Below, in pieces: positions 33,191-41,584 of a stretch of 53,402 nucleotides of DNA. Position numbers and translations under genes: made by a program. The notes under the pieces were generated by a model that was given only the letters and a program-made list of their open reading frames with translations, did no database searches and had not been told where the DNA came from. The DNA lies in the NCBI GenBank assembly GCA_045650565.1, contig JAZRRG010000074.1:1-53402 (forward strand), written 5' to 3'. The number at the start of each line of letters is the position of its first letter. Positions within the stretch are counted from its first letter, which is position 1. Source of the DNA: SIG565 sp045650565 (GTDB lineage Bacteria; Bacillota; Clostridia; Oscillospirales; Acutalibacteraceae).

Positions 33191-33748
33191 TTATGCACGT
33201 TCCATATACTCGCCGGTACGAGTATCGATACGAATCATATCACCCTCGTTGATGAATAATGGAACACGGATTTCAGCACCTGTTTCAAGTGTTGCGGGTT
33301 TCATAGCGTTTGTGGCGGTATCACCCTTAAAGCCGGGGTCGGTTTGGGTAACCTCAAGTTCAACAAATGTCGGCGGCTCTACACCAAATATTTTACCCTT
33401 ATATGATAAAATCTTGCATGTCATATTTTCTTTTACAAACTTAAAGTTATCGCCCAACTCATCTGCATTAACCGGTACCAATTCATATGATTCGGGGTCC
33501 ATAAAATAATAGAGTCCCTCATCACTGTAAGAATATTCCATATCCTTTCTCTCAACAAACGCTGTTGGGAATTTATCACTCGGGTTAAAGGTTTTTTCAA
33601 CAACAGAACCTGCAATTACGTTTCGAATTTTTGTACGGACAAAAGCAGCACCTTTACCGGGTTTTACGTGTTGGAATTCTATAATTTGATATACGTTTCC
33701 TTCCATTTCGAAGGTTACACCGTTTCTAAAATCTCCTGCAGTAATCAT
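33191..33748 (-). CDS. efp: elongation factor P
   Basis: A 185-residue three-domain translation factor that rescues ribosomes stalled at proline runs. The KOW-like N-domain has VKPGKGAAFVRTK, where the lysine in PGKG is the modification site. The OB domains contain GDTATNAMKPATLETGAEIRVP and end in GDMIRIDTRTGEYMER. The ribosome site is GGAGG and a consensus promoter lies upstream. Confidence 0.97.
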   Translation of the reverse strand: MITAGDFRNGVTFEMEGNVYQIIEFQHVKPGKGAAFVRTKIRNVIAGSVVEKTFNPSDKFPTAFVERKDMEYSYSDEGLYYFMDPESYELVPVNADELGDNFKFVKENMTCKILSYKGKIFGVEPPTFVELEVTQTDPGFKGDTATNAMKPATLETGAEIRVPLFINEGDMIRIDTRTGEYMERA

Positions 33749-33782
33749 TTTTATGCCTCCATATTATAAATCTACATATAGT

Positions 33783-33811
33783 AGTATAATTTCTTTTTAT
33801 GTCATTGTCAA
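33783..33811 (-). promoter_or_regulatory. promoter of efp
   Basis: TTGACA (33806-33811) and TATACT (33783-33788) on the minus strand, spacer 17 bp, about 35 bp before the efp ATG. Confidence 0.8.
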
Positions 33812-33823
33812 GAATAAATATGG

Positions 33824-34261
33824 TTAAATAAGGTCTCTCATAGCATTTACTGCCAAAAGATAACTATTTACACCAAAGCCCGAAATACTTCCCTTGCATA
33901 CGGGTGCTATTACCGATATTTTGCGAAAATCCTCACGGGCATCAACATTTGATAAATGCACCTCAATAAATGGCTTGTCAACCGCATCAATAGCATCACG
34001 TATTGCATAGCTGTAATGAGTAAGTGCACCTGCATTTATGATACAGCCGTCATACTCCTTAAGTACACTATGTATTTTATCGATTATTTCACCCTCGCAG
34101 TTAGACTGAAAGAACTCACAATTAAGCTTCATACCTGCAGCATAGCTGTAGATAGTGGTGTTTATACTATCAAGACTCTTGCTACCGTAAACTGCGGGAT
34201 TTCTTATTCCCAGCATATTTAGGTTTGGACCATTGAGTACTAAAATTTTACCTGTTTTCAT
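33824..34261 (-). CDS. aroQ: 3-dehydroquinate dehydratase, type II
   Basis: A 145-residue shikimate-pathway enzyme. The loop LNGPNLNMLG at the start, INAGALTHYSYAIRDAI with the active histidine, and EVHLSNVDARE are diagnostic. The usual RxPxxYG loop is present as RNPAVYGSKS. The gene overlaps the end of the nfo-like gene by 14 bp. No other aro gene is in the window. Confidence 0.94.
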   Translation of the reverse strand: MKTGKILVLNGPNLNMLGIRNPAVYGSKSLDSINTTIYSYAAGMKLNCEFFQSNCEGEIIDKIHSVLKEYDGCIINAGALTHYSYAIRDAIDAVDKPFIEVHLSNVDAREDFRKISVIAPVCKGSISGFGVNSYLLAVNAMRDLI

Positions 34262-35114
34262 TATTTTTCAACTCCATATAATAGTTTTGCATTTGCTTTG
34301 CATCCTCTGCCTGTGTTCCGTCAGATTCACAAATAAAAATCGGGTGGCAATTTTTCTTTGCCGTAATTTCCATTATCGGCTCAAAATTCGGACCAAACCG
34401 ACTGTCTTCAAATGTTAAGTGCCGTTTTTCGCCGCCCGAAGTATACTCGATTTTTGAAAAATGAGAATGAAATTCTCGAAGGCGTGATATGCCTAATCGG
34501 TTTTCAATTTGATTAAATATATCTTCAAAATCGTTATATGTTTTAAGTGAGCCAAAGGTTCTTGCGTTTAGATGACCGAAATCAATGCAAGGCAGTAGCC
34601 GTTCATCAAGCTCACAAAGGGTCAGCACCTCATTTAAATCACCTAATTGGTTTATCTTGCCCATTGTTTCCGGACAAATGCGGATATTAGAAAGTCCCTC
34701 ATTGTCCAAAGCGGATATAGCAAGACGCATTGTATCAATCGCTAACTCAAGGGCATTCTCACGGGAAATCTTTCCGCATGAGCCCGTATGCACGACTATC
34801 CTATCGCCGCCCATAGCATTTACCGCACGTGCACTGCTTAAAATATAGTTTATCGAGTTGAGGCGCTTTTCTTCATCCACCGAGGACATTGAAATATAGT
34901 AAGGAGCGTGTAAAGATACCGCTATGTTTTCACGCTTCATTGCAATACCAAACTGTGCGGCCTTTTCGAGCCCTATATTCACTCCTCGCCCACACTGATA
35001 CTCAAAGGCAGTAAGTCCAAATTCTTTTAAATATTCAGGAATTTGTAAGCTGTGCTTGTATCCCTTTTCGGTAAAGCTCAAAGAATTACCGGCAGGACCG
35101 AATAATGCTATCAT
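34248..35114 (-). CDS. nfo: deoxyribonuclease IV-like AP endonuclease (TIM barrel)
   Basis: A 288-residue TIM-barrel protein of the endonuclease IV type, which nicks DNA at abasic sites using three zinc ions. Likely metal ligands are seen in SLHAPY, IVVHTGSCGK, ICPETMGK, CIDFGHLNAR and FHSHFSKI. The repeat order is that of Nfo, although the C-terminal FDSR/CESDG part is less typical. A sugar-isomerase-like relative is the alternative. ATG 35114 has a GAGGTG site. It sits 1 base after yqeG. Confidence 0.82.
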   Translation of the reverse strand: MIALFGPAGNSLSFTEKGYKHSLQIPEYLKEFGLTAFEYQCGRGVNIGLEKAAQFGIAMKRENIAVSLHAPYYISMSSVDEEKRLNSINYILSSARAVNAMGGDRIVVHTGSCGKISRENALELAIDTMRLAISALDNEGLSNIRICPETMGKINQLGDLNEVLTLCELDERLLPCIDFGHLNARTFGSLKTYNDFEDIFNQIENRLGISRLREFHSHFSKIEYTSGGEKRHLTFEDSRFGPNFEPIMEITAKKNCHPIFICESDGTQAEDAKQMQNYYMELKNNENR

Positions 35115-35115
35115 T

Positions 35116-35607
35116 TTACACCTCGAATTTATAACGTTTATAAAGCCACCTTTCAATACGGCGGCGAAGCTTAAAGCTCCACATTTCCTCTGGCTCAATA
35201 GGATTTAAAATAATTGTTTTAATACCTGCCAAATGTCCGCCCAAAGAGTCAGTAAAAAGCTGGTCACCAACAACAGCAACTTGTCTATTGGCAAGTCCCA
35301 TTTTTTTCGCCGCTTTCCAAAATCCAAACGGCAACGGCTTTAGACCCAATGAAAAATAATCAAGATTTATCTTTTTCGCAAAGCTACTAACTCTTTTTTC
35401 TTTAGAGTTAGATAGAATCACAAGCTTAATACCGTTTTTCGCCATAAGCTTTAACCAATTGGTTAAGCCGTCAACCAAAACCTCACCGTGATGTGTAGAT
35501 AGAGTGTTATCAACATCAAGTATAAGACCTTCTATATTGTTTTCCCTTAAAAGCGGCAAGGTTATATCGGTAATTCTATTCATTTTTATATGCGGCTTTA
35601 TCAACAT
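35116..35607 (-). CDS. yqeG: YqeG-family HAD-IIIA phosphatase
   Basis: A 163-residue HAD phosphatase. Motif I is LDVDNTLSTHHG (about 31-42), motif II VILSNSKEKR, and the late motif VGDQLFTDSLGGHLAG. YqeG proteins act on phosphorylated lipids such as phosphatidylglycerophosphate in some bacteria; the substrate here is not shown. The start ATG 35607 follows TTGGAGA. Confidence 0.88.
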   Translation of the reverse strand: MLIKPHIKMNRITDITLPLLRENNIEGLILDVDNTLSTHHGEVLVDGLTNWLKLMAKNGIKLVILSNSKEKRVSSFAKKINLDYFSLGLKPLPFGFWKAAKKMGLANRQVAVVGDQLFTDSLGGHLAGIKTIILNPIEPEEMWSFKLRRRIERWLYKRYKFEV

Positions 35608-35618
35608 ATTACTTCTCC

Positions 35619-35652
35619 AAAAAGAAACGCGGTTGATTAACAACCGCTTTTT
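35619..35652 (-). terminator. intrinsic terminator of rpsU
   Basis: GCGGTTG and CAACCGC with a 5-base loop, followed on the minus strand by GTTTCTTTTT. It lies 16-50 bp after the rpsU stop and just before the yqeG ribosome site. Confidence 0.8.
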
Positions 35653-35667
35653 TGCTGAAATTTTAGC

Positions 35668-35844
35668 TTAGCGGAACTTGCGCTTACGTGCTGCTTCCGA
35701 CTTCTTCTTACGTTTTACTGAGGGTTTTTCGTAATGTTCTCTTTTGCGAACTTCCTGTATAACTCCGTCTTTTGCTGTTTGTCTTTTAAAACGTCTAAGA
35801 GCATTATCCAGCGATTCGTTTTCCTTAATACGAACCTGACTCAT
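35668..35844 (-). CDS. rpsU: 30S ribosomal protein S21
   Basis: A 58-residue basic protein with the S21 sequence MSQVRIKENESLDNALRRFK at its start, KREHYEKPSVKRKKKSEAARK near its end, and an FR C-terminus. It is a small-subunit protein that helps start translation on structured messages. The ribosome site is AGGGAGGG. It has its own consensus promoter and terminator, so it is monocistronic. Confidence 0.97.
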   Translation of the reverse strand: MSQVRIKENESLDNALRRFKRQTAKDGVIQEVRKREHYEKPSVKRKKKSEAARKRKFR

Positions 35845-35892
35845 ATATTTCCCTCCCTTAGCAAATTCATAATGTAAACACTAAGTAAAATT

Positions 35893-35922
35893 ATTATACA
35901 TTATTATTGGGAGGGTTGTCAA
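35893..35922 (-). promoter_or_regulatory. promoter of rpsU
   Basis: Perfect hexamers TTGACA (35917-35922) and TATAAT (35893-35898) on the minus strand with an 18-bp spacer. Confidence 0.8.
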
Positions 35923-35934
35923 GTACTTATTAAA

Positions 35935-35968
35935 ATTTAAAAGCCGATGTGCTAAACAGCGCATCGGC
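35935..35968 (-). terminator. intrinsic terminator of the HPr-like gene
   Basis: A 10-bp stem, GCCGATGCGC with GCACATCGGC (one G-T pair) and a 6-base loop, followed by TTTTAAATTTT on the minus strand. Confidence 0.85.
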
Positions 35969-35978
35969 AAAGCATATT

Positions 35979-36242
35979 TCAATCTACAAAGCCAGACTCA
36001 ACAAGCTTAATTAGTGAGTTTAATGCTTCGGCTTCATCTATACCGTCAACAATAATCTTAATCTCGGTGTTACCTACAATGCCGAGCGATAAAACGCCAA
36101 GAAGACTTTTGGCATTTACTCTGCGCTCATCCTTCTCAACCCAAATGGATGATTTAAACTCATTTGCCTTTTGGATGAAAAATGTGGCAGGTCGTGCGTG
36201 TAAACCCACTTGATTCTGAACAAGAACTTCTTTAACAACCAT
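35979..36242 (-). CDS. HPr-family phosphocarrier protein
   Basis: An 87-residue HPr. The phosphoryl-accepting histidine is in GLHARPA (about residue 15). The regulatory serine (about 46) is in NAKSLLGVLSLGI. Both are kept, so it could work in sugar uptake and as a CcpA co-effector rather than only as Crh, which lacks the histidine. No ptsI is near. It has its own promoter and terminator. Confidence 0.9.
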   Translation of the reverse strand: MVVKEVLVQNQVGLHARPATFFIQKANEFKSSIWVEKDERRVNAKSLLGVLSLGIVGNTEIKIIVDGIDEAEALNSLIKLVESGFVD

Positions 36243-36289
36243 ATTTACAGTCTCCTTAACAGTGTAATTTATTGTTTCTTATACTACAA

Positions 36290-36317
36290 ATTATACGTTT
36301 TTTGCCTTTTGTGTCAA
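36290..36317 (-). promoter_or_regulatory. promoter of the HPr-like gene
   Basis: TTGACA (36312-36317) and TATAAT (36290-36295) on the minus strand, spacer 16 bp, about 50 bp before the ATG. Confidence 0.75.
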
Positions 36318-36439
36318 TATTTACAACCCAAGTTCTATGTTTTACACCAAACACAAACAAAAGCCATAACCAATATTTGTTCAAATTGACTATATTTTTG
36401 TAAGGATTCCTGCCAAAAACACAATATATCGTATTAAGT

Positions 36440-37159
36440 CTACTTTAATGCCTCAATATATTTTATATCTTGTTTTGTAAGCTCTGCTTTCTTGAGCATA
36501 TCAGGGCGACGCTTTTTTGTTATCTCAAGAGATTTTTCTCTACGCCATTTTTCAATATTGGCGTGGTGACCCGAGAGCAACACCTCGGGCACCTGACTAT
36601 CGTGCCAAACCGACGGCTTTGTGTACTGCGGATATTCAAGCAGCCCCGAAAAATGACTTTCCTCGGTAAAGCAAATATCATCTGAAAGCACACCAGGGAG
36701 CATTCTGCAAACGGCATCGGCAACAACCAAGGCAGGCAGCTCGCCGCCTGTTAAAACAAAATCGCCAATGGAAATTTCTTCATCGACAATTTCTTCGATT
36801 ACTCGCTCATCAATGCCCTCATAATGTCCGCAAAGCAAAATAACGTGTTCTTTTTCGGACAATTCGATTGCCTTCTTTTGGGTAAAAGTTGAGCCCTTAG
36901 GCGACAAATAAACTAAATGGCTATTTTCGGTAGCAATGCTTTTATAGGTATTATAAATCGGTTCCGCCGCCATAATCATACCCATACCGCCACCATAAGG
37001 CGTATCATCAACTTTATTATGCTTATTATTGGCATAATCTCTAATATTTATACACTCAATTTCTACTTTTTCGCCCTTTATGGCACGTCCTATTATACTT
37101 TCGTTTACAAACGCCTCGCACATCTCGGGAAAAAGCGTTAAAATACTAATCTTCATCAT
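36440..37159 (-). CDS. trmD: tRNA (guanine-N1-)-methyltransferase
   Basis: A 239-residue SPOUT methyltransferase that makes m1G37 in tRNAs. The knot motifs YLSPKGSTFTQKKA, LCGHYEGIDERV and EEISIGDFVLTGGELPAL are clear. The start lies inside the end of rimM; ATG 37159 fits the AAGGGA site and another ATG follows directly. It ends the ylxM-ffh-rpsP-khpA-rimM-trmD run. The usual rplS is not next to it. Confidence 0.96.
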   Translation of the reverse strand: MMKISILTLFPEMCEAFVNESIIGRAIKGEKVEIECINIRDYANNKHNKVDDTPYGGGMGMIMAAEPIYNTYKSIATENSHLVYLSPKGSTFTQKKAIELSEKEHVILLCGHYEGIDERVIEEIVDEEISIGDFVLTGGELPALVVADAVCRMLPGVLSDDICFTEESHFSGLLEYPQYTKPSVWHDSQVPEVLLSGHHANIEKWRREKSLEITKKRRPDMLKKAELTKQDIKYIEALK

Positions 37160-37661
37160 CAAAAATTCCCTTCAAGGGTGTTATAAGAATTTTGCCCTCG
37201 TCTATATCAACTTTATTCACAATATCGGGGATTACGGGGATAAGATATTCTCCCTTAGCGTTTACAATATGCCATACATCGTTAGCGCCTGTTTTGGAAA
37301 CATCCCCCACACTGCCAAGTAATTCTCCACTTTTTGTATCGTAAACCTCACAGCCCAAAATATCTTGAATAAAGTAACTGTCTTTTTCAATTTTTGCCGC
37401 ACTTCTATCTATGTAGATTACCTTGTCTCTTAATTTTTCGGCATCGGCAACCGTCTCAATATCTTTAAATTTAGCTATAAACACGTTGCCGTTTGGTGCA
37501 ATACGCTCTTTTTCAAGCTTTGTATTCCCCTTTTCATCAAGATAAAAATATTTAATTTGGCTTAAAAATTTAATATCATCGCACCACGGCTGAATGCGCA
37601 CCATACCACGTATGCCGTGAGTGCCGGTAATTCTACCCGTTTCTAAAAATTGTTTTTTCAT
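37146..37661 (-). CDS. rimM: ribosome maturation factor RimM
   Basis: A 171-residue protein that helps mature the 30S head. The N-terminal RimM domain (ETGRITGTHGIRGMVRIQPWCDD) and the C-terminal PRC-barrel (VYDTKSGELLGSVGDVSKTGANDVW, LIPVIPDIV) are both present. It overlaps trmD by 14 bp and is 71 bp after khpA, with a strong hairpin in that gap. Confidence 0.94.
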   Translation of the reverse strand: MKKQFLETGRITGTHGIRGMVRIQPWCDDIKFLSQIKYFYLDEKGNTKLEKERIAPNGNVFIAKFKDIETVADAEKLRDKVIYIDRSAAKIEKDSYFIQDILGCEVYDTKSGELLGSVGDVSKTGANDVWHIVNAKGEYLIPVIPDIVNKVDIDEGKILITPLKGIFDDED

Positions 37662-37687
37662 ATTTACTTCCCACAGTTAATAATATC

Positions 37688-37715
37688 AATACCCCCAATG
37701 CGACTTGGGGGTATT
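37688..37715 (-). other. intercistronic hairpin between khpA and rimM
   Basis: A perfect 11-bp stem (AATACCCCCAA/TTGGGGGTATT) with a 6-base loop. No T-run follows on the minus strand, so it is not a standard terminator. It may process or stabilise part of the ribosomal-gene message. Confidence 0.5.
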
Positions 37716-37732
37716 AAAAATCACGCACGAAA

Positions 37733-37966
37733 TTAGTCAATTTCTACCGCTATTTTTATATTGTTTTTGTTGGCGGCTGCGCGCATAACTACACGAATTG
37801 CCTTAGCAATTCTACCTTGCTTACCGATAACACGTCCCTTATCCGACTCGGCAACGTTGAGGTGATAAACAATAACACCCTCATCATTTGGCTCATCGGC
37901 AGTAGCTGTAACGGCATCCGGATTTTCTACAAGTCCGGAAGCTATAGAAACTAAAAGTTCTTCCAT
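37733..37966 (-). CDS. khpA: KH-domain RNA-binding protein KhpA
   Basis: A 77-residue single KH-domain protein. The GxxG loop is GKQG in GRVIGKQGRIAKAIRVVMRAA. KhpA pairs with KhpB to bind RNAs and affects cell length in Firmicutes. It lies between rpsP and rimM, as in most Firmicutes. Confidence 0.92.
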   Translation of the reverse strand: MEELLVSIASGLVENPDAVTATADEPNDEGVIVYHLNVAESDKGRVIGKQGRIAKAIRVVMRAAANKNNIKIAVEID

Positions 37967-37988
37967 TTATTTTTCCTCCGATAATAAA

Positions 37989-38231
37989 TTAAAGCACACC
38001 GTTTTTCTTGAGAATTGCTTTAACGGTATCGGTGGGCTGAGCGCCGTTAGCAATCCATTTTTTTGCCTTATCAGCATCAATGCTTACTACAGCGGGGTCC
38101 TTAGTTGTATCATAGTAACCGATTTCTTCGATAAAACGACCGTCTCTCGGGAATCTCGAATCAGCAACAACTACACGGTAGAAAGGAGCTTTTTTAGCAC
38201 CCATACGACGAAGTCTGATTTTTACTGCCAT
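37989..38231 (-). CDS. rpsP: 30S ribosomal protein S16
   Basis: An 80-residue S16 with the standard N-terminus VKIRLRRMGAKKAPFYRVVV, followed by DSRFPRDGRFIEEIGYYD and the ending GAQPTDTVKAILKKNGVL. It lies 22 bp before khpA in the same operon. Confidence 0.97.
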   Translation of the reverse strand: MAVKIRLRRMGAKKAPFYRVVVADSRFPRDGRFIEEIGYYDTTKDPAVVSIDADKAKKWIANGAQPTDTVKAILKKNGVL

Positions 38232-38278
38232 TATAAAACACCTCCAAAATTTTTTGTTATTTAAAAAAGAATGCTCTT

Positions 38279-39622
38279 TTAAAAACCGAAATTATTAGGC
38301 ATACCGCCAAACTTACCTAACTTACGTTTGCCCTTGGCGGAAGACAACTGCTTGAACATTTTTTTTATTTGCTCATATTGGCGAATGAGCTTGTTAACCT
38401 CTTCAACGCTGGTGCCCGAGCCAGCCGCAATCCTACGACGGCGAGAGGCATTGAGTATATCGGGCTTTGCCCGTTCCTTAGCCGTCATTGATGTTATTAT
38501 CGCTTCGGTTCTCAACAACTGGCGTTCATCAATATCGGCATCCCTTATTTGTTTATCCATACCGGGCATCATAGAAAGAATACTCTTAACCGAGCCCATT
38601 TTTTTAATTTGCTTAAATTGCTCAAGCAAATCATTCATATCAAATTTATTTTCCTGCAAACGCCTTGCAGTTTCCTCGGCTTTTTTCTCATCAATCTCGT
38701 TTTCAACCTTTTCAATGAGCGATAACATATCTCCCATGCCGAGTATTCGTGAAGCCATACGGTCGGGATGGAACTCATCGAGGTCATCCATCTTTTCTCC
38801 AACACCCGTAAACATAATCGGCTTACCCGTAACAGCCCTGACAGACAGCGCCGCACCGCCACGAGTATCACCATCGAGCTTGGTTAAAATAACACCGTCA
38901 ATTTCAAGCTGCTCGTTAAATGATTTTGCAATATTTACGGAATCTTGGCCTACCATCGAGTCAATAACCAGTAAAATATTATTAACCTCAACCGCTTTGG
39001 TGATTCTGCCAAGCTCCGCCATAAGTTCTTCATCAATATGAAGGCGACCTGCCGTATCGAGAATCACATAATCATTACCGTAATCTCTTGCCAACTTAAC
39101 AGCTTCGAGCGCAGTTTTTTCAGGTGGTTGCTTGCCCTTTTCAAAAACGGGCACGTTAACGCTGTTTCCCACAACCTTTAACTGCTCAATGGCTGCGGGA
39201 CGGTAAATATCACAGGCAACCAGCAACGGTCTATGCCCCTGTGCCTTTAAAAACTTAGCAAGCTTACCAGCATGGGTAGTTTTACCTGAGCCCTGTAAAC
39301 CGCACATCATAATAACAGTAGGAATTTTTGATGCAGTTTTGAGCCGCACCTGTTCCCCACCCATCAAGGCGGTTAATTCATCCCTTACTATTTTTACTAC
39401 CATTTGGGCGGCGGTTAAGCTTTCCATTATATTTTCACCGATGCATTTTTCGGCCACACTGTTAGTAAAATCTTTTGCAACCTTATAGTTAACATCGGCC
39501 TCAAGCAAAGCTAATCGTACCTCTCTCATAGCTTCCTTAACATCAGCTTCGGTTAGCTTACCTCGAGAGCGAAGCCGTTTAAATACGGCCGACAGCTTAT
39601 CGGACAAATTATCAAAAGCCAT
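38279..39622 (-). CDS. ffh: signal recognition particle protein Ffh
   Basis: A 447-residue SRP54 GTPase. The N domain is at 1-90. The G domain has GLQGSGKTTHAGKLA (about 108-122), DTAGRLHID and TKLDGDTRGG. The methionine-rich M domain (about 300-430, MLSMMPGMDKQ) binds SRP RNA and signal sequences, and the end GKFGGMPNNFGF is typical. It follows the ylxM gene by 18 bp. Confidence 0.97.
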   Translation of the reverse strand: MAFDNLSDKLSAVFKRLRSRGKLTEADVKEAMREVRLALLEADVNYKVAKDFTNSVAEKCIGENIMESLTAAQMVVKIVRDELTALMGGEQVRLKTASKIPTVIMMCGLQGSGKTTHAGKLAKFLKAQGHRPLLVACDIYRPAAIEQLKVVGNSVNVPVFEKGKQPPEKTALEAVKLARDYGNDYVILDTAGRLHIDEELMAELGRITKAVEVNNILLVIDSMVGQDSVNIAKSFNEQLEIDGVILTKLDGDTRGGAALSVRAVTGKPIMFTGVGEKMDDLDEFHPDRMASRILGMGDMLSLIEKVENEIDEKKAEETARRLQENKFDMNDLLEQFKQIKKMGSVKSILSMMPGMDKQIRDADIDERQLLRTEAIITSMTAKERAKPDILNASRRRRIAAGSGTSVEEVNKLIRQYEQIKKMFKQLSSAKGKRKLGKFGGMPNNFGF

Positions 39623-39640
39623 ATAACACTATCCTTAAAA

Positions 39641-39943
39641 TTAAAAATTATCAATAAAATCAAGCAATTCGCCAAGCTCCTCGGTATTTCCCTTGACCCT
39701 ATCGCAAAGCGCTCTTAGTTCAGTGGTTTTTTTGTGCAATTTAAGATTTGCTTCAAGCTCTAACAGCTGTTGCTCTGTGCGTTTTACCGAATCTCTAACG
39801 CCCTGCCTTGTTATATCAAAATTCTCGGCAATTTCCGATAATGAAAAATCTTCATTATAATAGCAATCAAAAATTTCTCGTTGTTTTTCATTTAGGCAGT
39901 TGCCGTAACAATCAAACAACATAGAAATATTTAAATCCTTCAT
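39641..39943 (-). CDS. ylxM: YlxM-family SRP-associated DNA-binding-like protein
   Basis: A 100-residue protein with a sigma-factor-like helix-turn-helix (KQREIFDCYYNEDFSLSEIAENFDITRQGVRDSVKR). YlxM acts with the SRP pathway and is usually encoded just before ffh, as here. ATG 39943 has a GAGGTG site. It opens the six-gene operon. Confidence 0.93.
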   Translation of the reverse strand: MKDLNISMLFDCYGNCLNEKQREIFDCYYNEDFSLSEIAENFDITRQGVRDSVKRTEQQLLELEANLKLHKKTTELRALCDRVKGNTEELGELLDFIDNF

Positions 39944-39983
39944 ATCACACCTCTGCTGCAAAGTAAATTACTTTACAGGCGTT

Positions 39984-40012
39984 ATTATAACAACAAAATA
40001 TACCTTTGTCAA
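39984..40012 (-). promoter_or_regulatory. promoter of the ylxM-ffh-trmD operon
   Basis: Perfect TTGACA (40007-40012) and TATAAT (39984-39989) with a 17-bp spacer, minus strand. Its -35 lies 8 bp from the -35 of the divergent promoter. Confidence 0.9.
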
Positions 40013-40020
40013 GTTTTTTC

Positions 40021-40049
40021 TTGAAATATATATTGGCGTATTTTATAAT
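40021..40049 (+). promoter_or_regulatory. promoter of the peptide-binding lipoprotein gene
   Basis: TTGAAA (40021-40026) and TATAAT (40044-40049) with a 17-bp spacer. It is back to back with the ylxM promoter. Confidence 0.85.
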
Positions 40050-40083
40050 ATAAATAAAGTAACAATTTATGGGGTAAAAAGTA

Positions 40084-41556
40084 ATGTTTTTAAAAAGGTT
40101 CATTGCCTTTATTATGGTTATCGTATCGGTGTTTTGCTTTGTTGGCTGTTCCGATGCTAATTCATCGGCTATTATTTACTATGGAGTAAATGAGCCGCCA
40201 AAGAATATTGACCCACAATGCGCCCAAACCGTTATTGAGCTTATGCTCGTCAAGAATTTATATGAAGGGCTTATGCGCAGGGATATTGATGGTAATATTG
40301 TATACGGTGTTGCCGAAAGCTACGAAAAATCTGGCAATACATATACCTTTAAAATAAAAAACGACGCTGTTTGGAGTGACGGCACTCCTCTTACAGCAAG
40401 TGATTTTAAGTTTGGTATTACACGAGCCCTAAACCGAGAGACAAACAGTCCTAATGCCGACTGTTTATATGCAATTAAGAATGCTCAAAAGGTGCATAAA
40501 GGTTCTCTGGGTAACGAGTCACTCGGTGTTATTGTTATTGATGAGCACACCTTAAAAATCGAATCCGAGCCGAATGCCGATATTTTATATGCACTCACCA
40601 CAGCCCCTGCAATGCCCTGTAATGAAGAATTTTTTGAGAAATCGGTAGGTAAATACGGTATGTCGTTTGATACCGTGCTTTGCAACGGCTCATATAAGCT
40701 GCGCAAATGGGGTACCGAGGATTTCGCAATGCGAATTATAAAAAACACGCAGTACACCGGCAGCTTTATTCCTAAAAATGCCGCTGTTTATTTTTCAAAA
40801 AACAAAGAGTACACGGGTCTTGAATGTCTTGAAAAAAATTACGTTGATTTAGCCGAAATACCCACAACCGATTATTCCAAGGCAAACGATAAGGGTTATA
40901 AGCTTACCACTCTCGGTAACAAGGTGCTTATCATGAGTATTGGTTTGTCTTATACCGCACAGATGCGCAACGCATTATTTTCAAGTATGATTTCGGCTGA
41001 TGATTTTAATAAATTTAATTCTTCATATAAATTCGCTAATACCCTATTCCCCGAATTTTTTGAGTTCGAAAATATGGGAAGTGTTGATATTTATAAACCG
41101 CAAACAGCCAAAGCGATTTACAACCTAGAAATCAAGAAATTAAATAACGGTACATTCCCCACCGACACAATTTATTATTATGGTGATAACGATATTGGAA
41201 GCATTGTAAAATGCATTGCAGGACACTGGCAACAAAACCTGGGTGCATATATAAATATCGCCCCCGTAAGTAGTAATTCAGAAGCTAAAAATTATGCAAA
41301 TAACGGATACGGTATCGGCGTTTATTGGGTAGAAATAAACGAGAAAAATATAAATAAGTATCTTGAAGGTCTTAACCTAAATAATACCGATTACCAAAAT
41401 GCCGAGCAATTACAAGCTACTGTATTTAACAACTCATATACTATACCCCTAAGCTTCTTCGGTAGTTGTTTTGCCTACACCGATGAGCTGCAAAATCTTA
41501 AAATTGATTCAATAGGCGGTAGCATTGATTTTAGCCATGTTATAAAGAAAAAATAA
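40084..41556 (+). CDS. peptide ABC transporter substrate-binding lipoprotein (OppA-like), orphan
   Basis: A 490-residue lipoprotein. The lipobox FVGC puts the modified cysteine at residue 22. The mature part has the family-5 binding-protein features VNEPPKNIDPQ, LYEGLMRRD, GVAESYEKS and DAVWSDGTPLTASDFKFGITRAL. It would capture peptides outside the membrane. No permease or ATPase gene is next to it, so it either uses a transporter encoded elsewhere or acts as a sensor. It is somewhat short for the family (520-560). Confidence 0.9.
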   Translation: MFLKRFIAFIMVIVSVFCFVGCSDANSSAIIYYGVNEPPKNIDPQCAQTVIELMLVKNLYEGLMRRDIDGNIVYGVAESYEKSGNTYTFKIKNDAVWSDGTPLTASDFKFGITRALNRETNSPNADCLYAIKNAQKVHKGSLGNESLGVIVIDEHTLKIESEPNADILYALTTAPAMPCNEEFFEKSVGKYGMSFDTVLCNGSYKLRKWGTEDFAMRIIKNTQYTGSFIPKNAAVYFSKNKEYTGLECLEKNYVDLAEIPTTDYSKANDKGYKLTTLGNKVLIMSIGLSYTAQMRNALFSSMISADDFNKFNSSYKFANTLFPEFFEFENMGSVDIYKPQTAKAIYNLEIKKLNNGTFPTDTIYYYGDNDIGSIVKCIAGHWQQNLGAYINIAPVSSNSEAKNYANNGYGIGVYWVEINEKNINKYLEGLNLNNTDYQNAEQLQATVFNNSYTIPLSFFGSCFAYTDELQNLKIDSIGGSIDFSHVIKKK

Positions 41557-41584
41557 GCAGGTCGCATATACGACCCGCTTATTT
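41555..41584. terminator. bidirectional terminator between the lipoprotein gene and murC
   Basis: AAGCAGGTCG and CGACCCGCTT form a 10-bp stem with one A-C mismatch and a CATATA loop. ATTTTAA follows on the plus strand and an A-rich flank gives a T-run on the minus strand. The genes converge here. Confidence 0.75.

Noticed and set aside
37688..37715. Terminator between khpA and rimM
   Set aside because: The hairpin is strong but has no T-run on the minus strand, and it lies inside a standard ribosomal operon; it was kept as an unexplained hairpin.
38328..39041. Long plus-strand frame of 237 codons
   Set aside because: It lies wholly antisense to ffh, whose G and M domains are intact. Its composition (Ser/Ile rich) is typical of a shadow frame.
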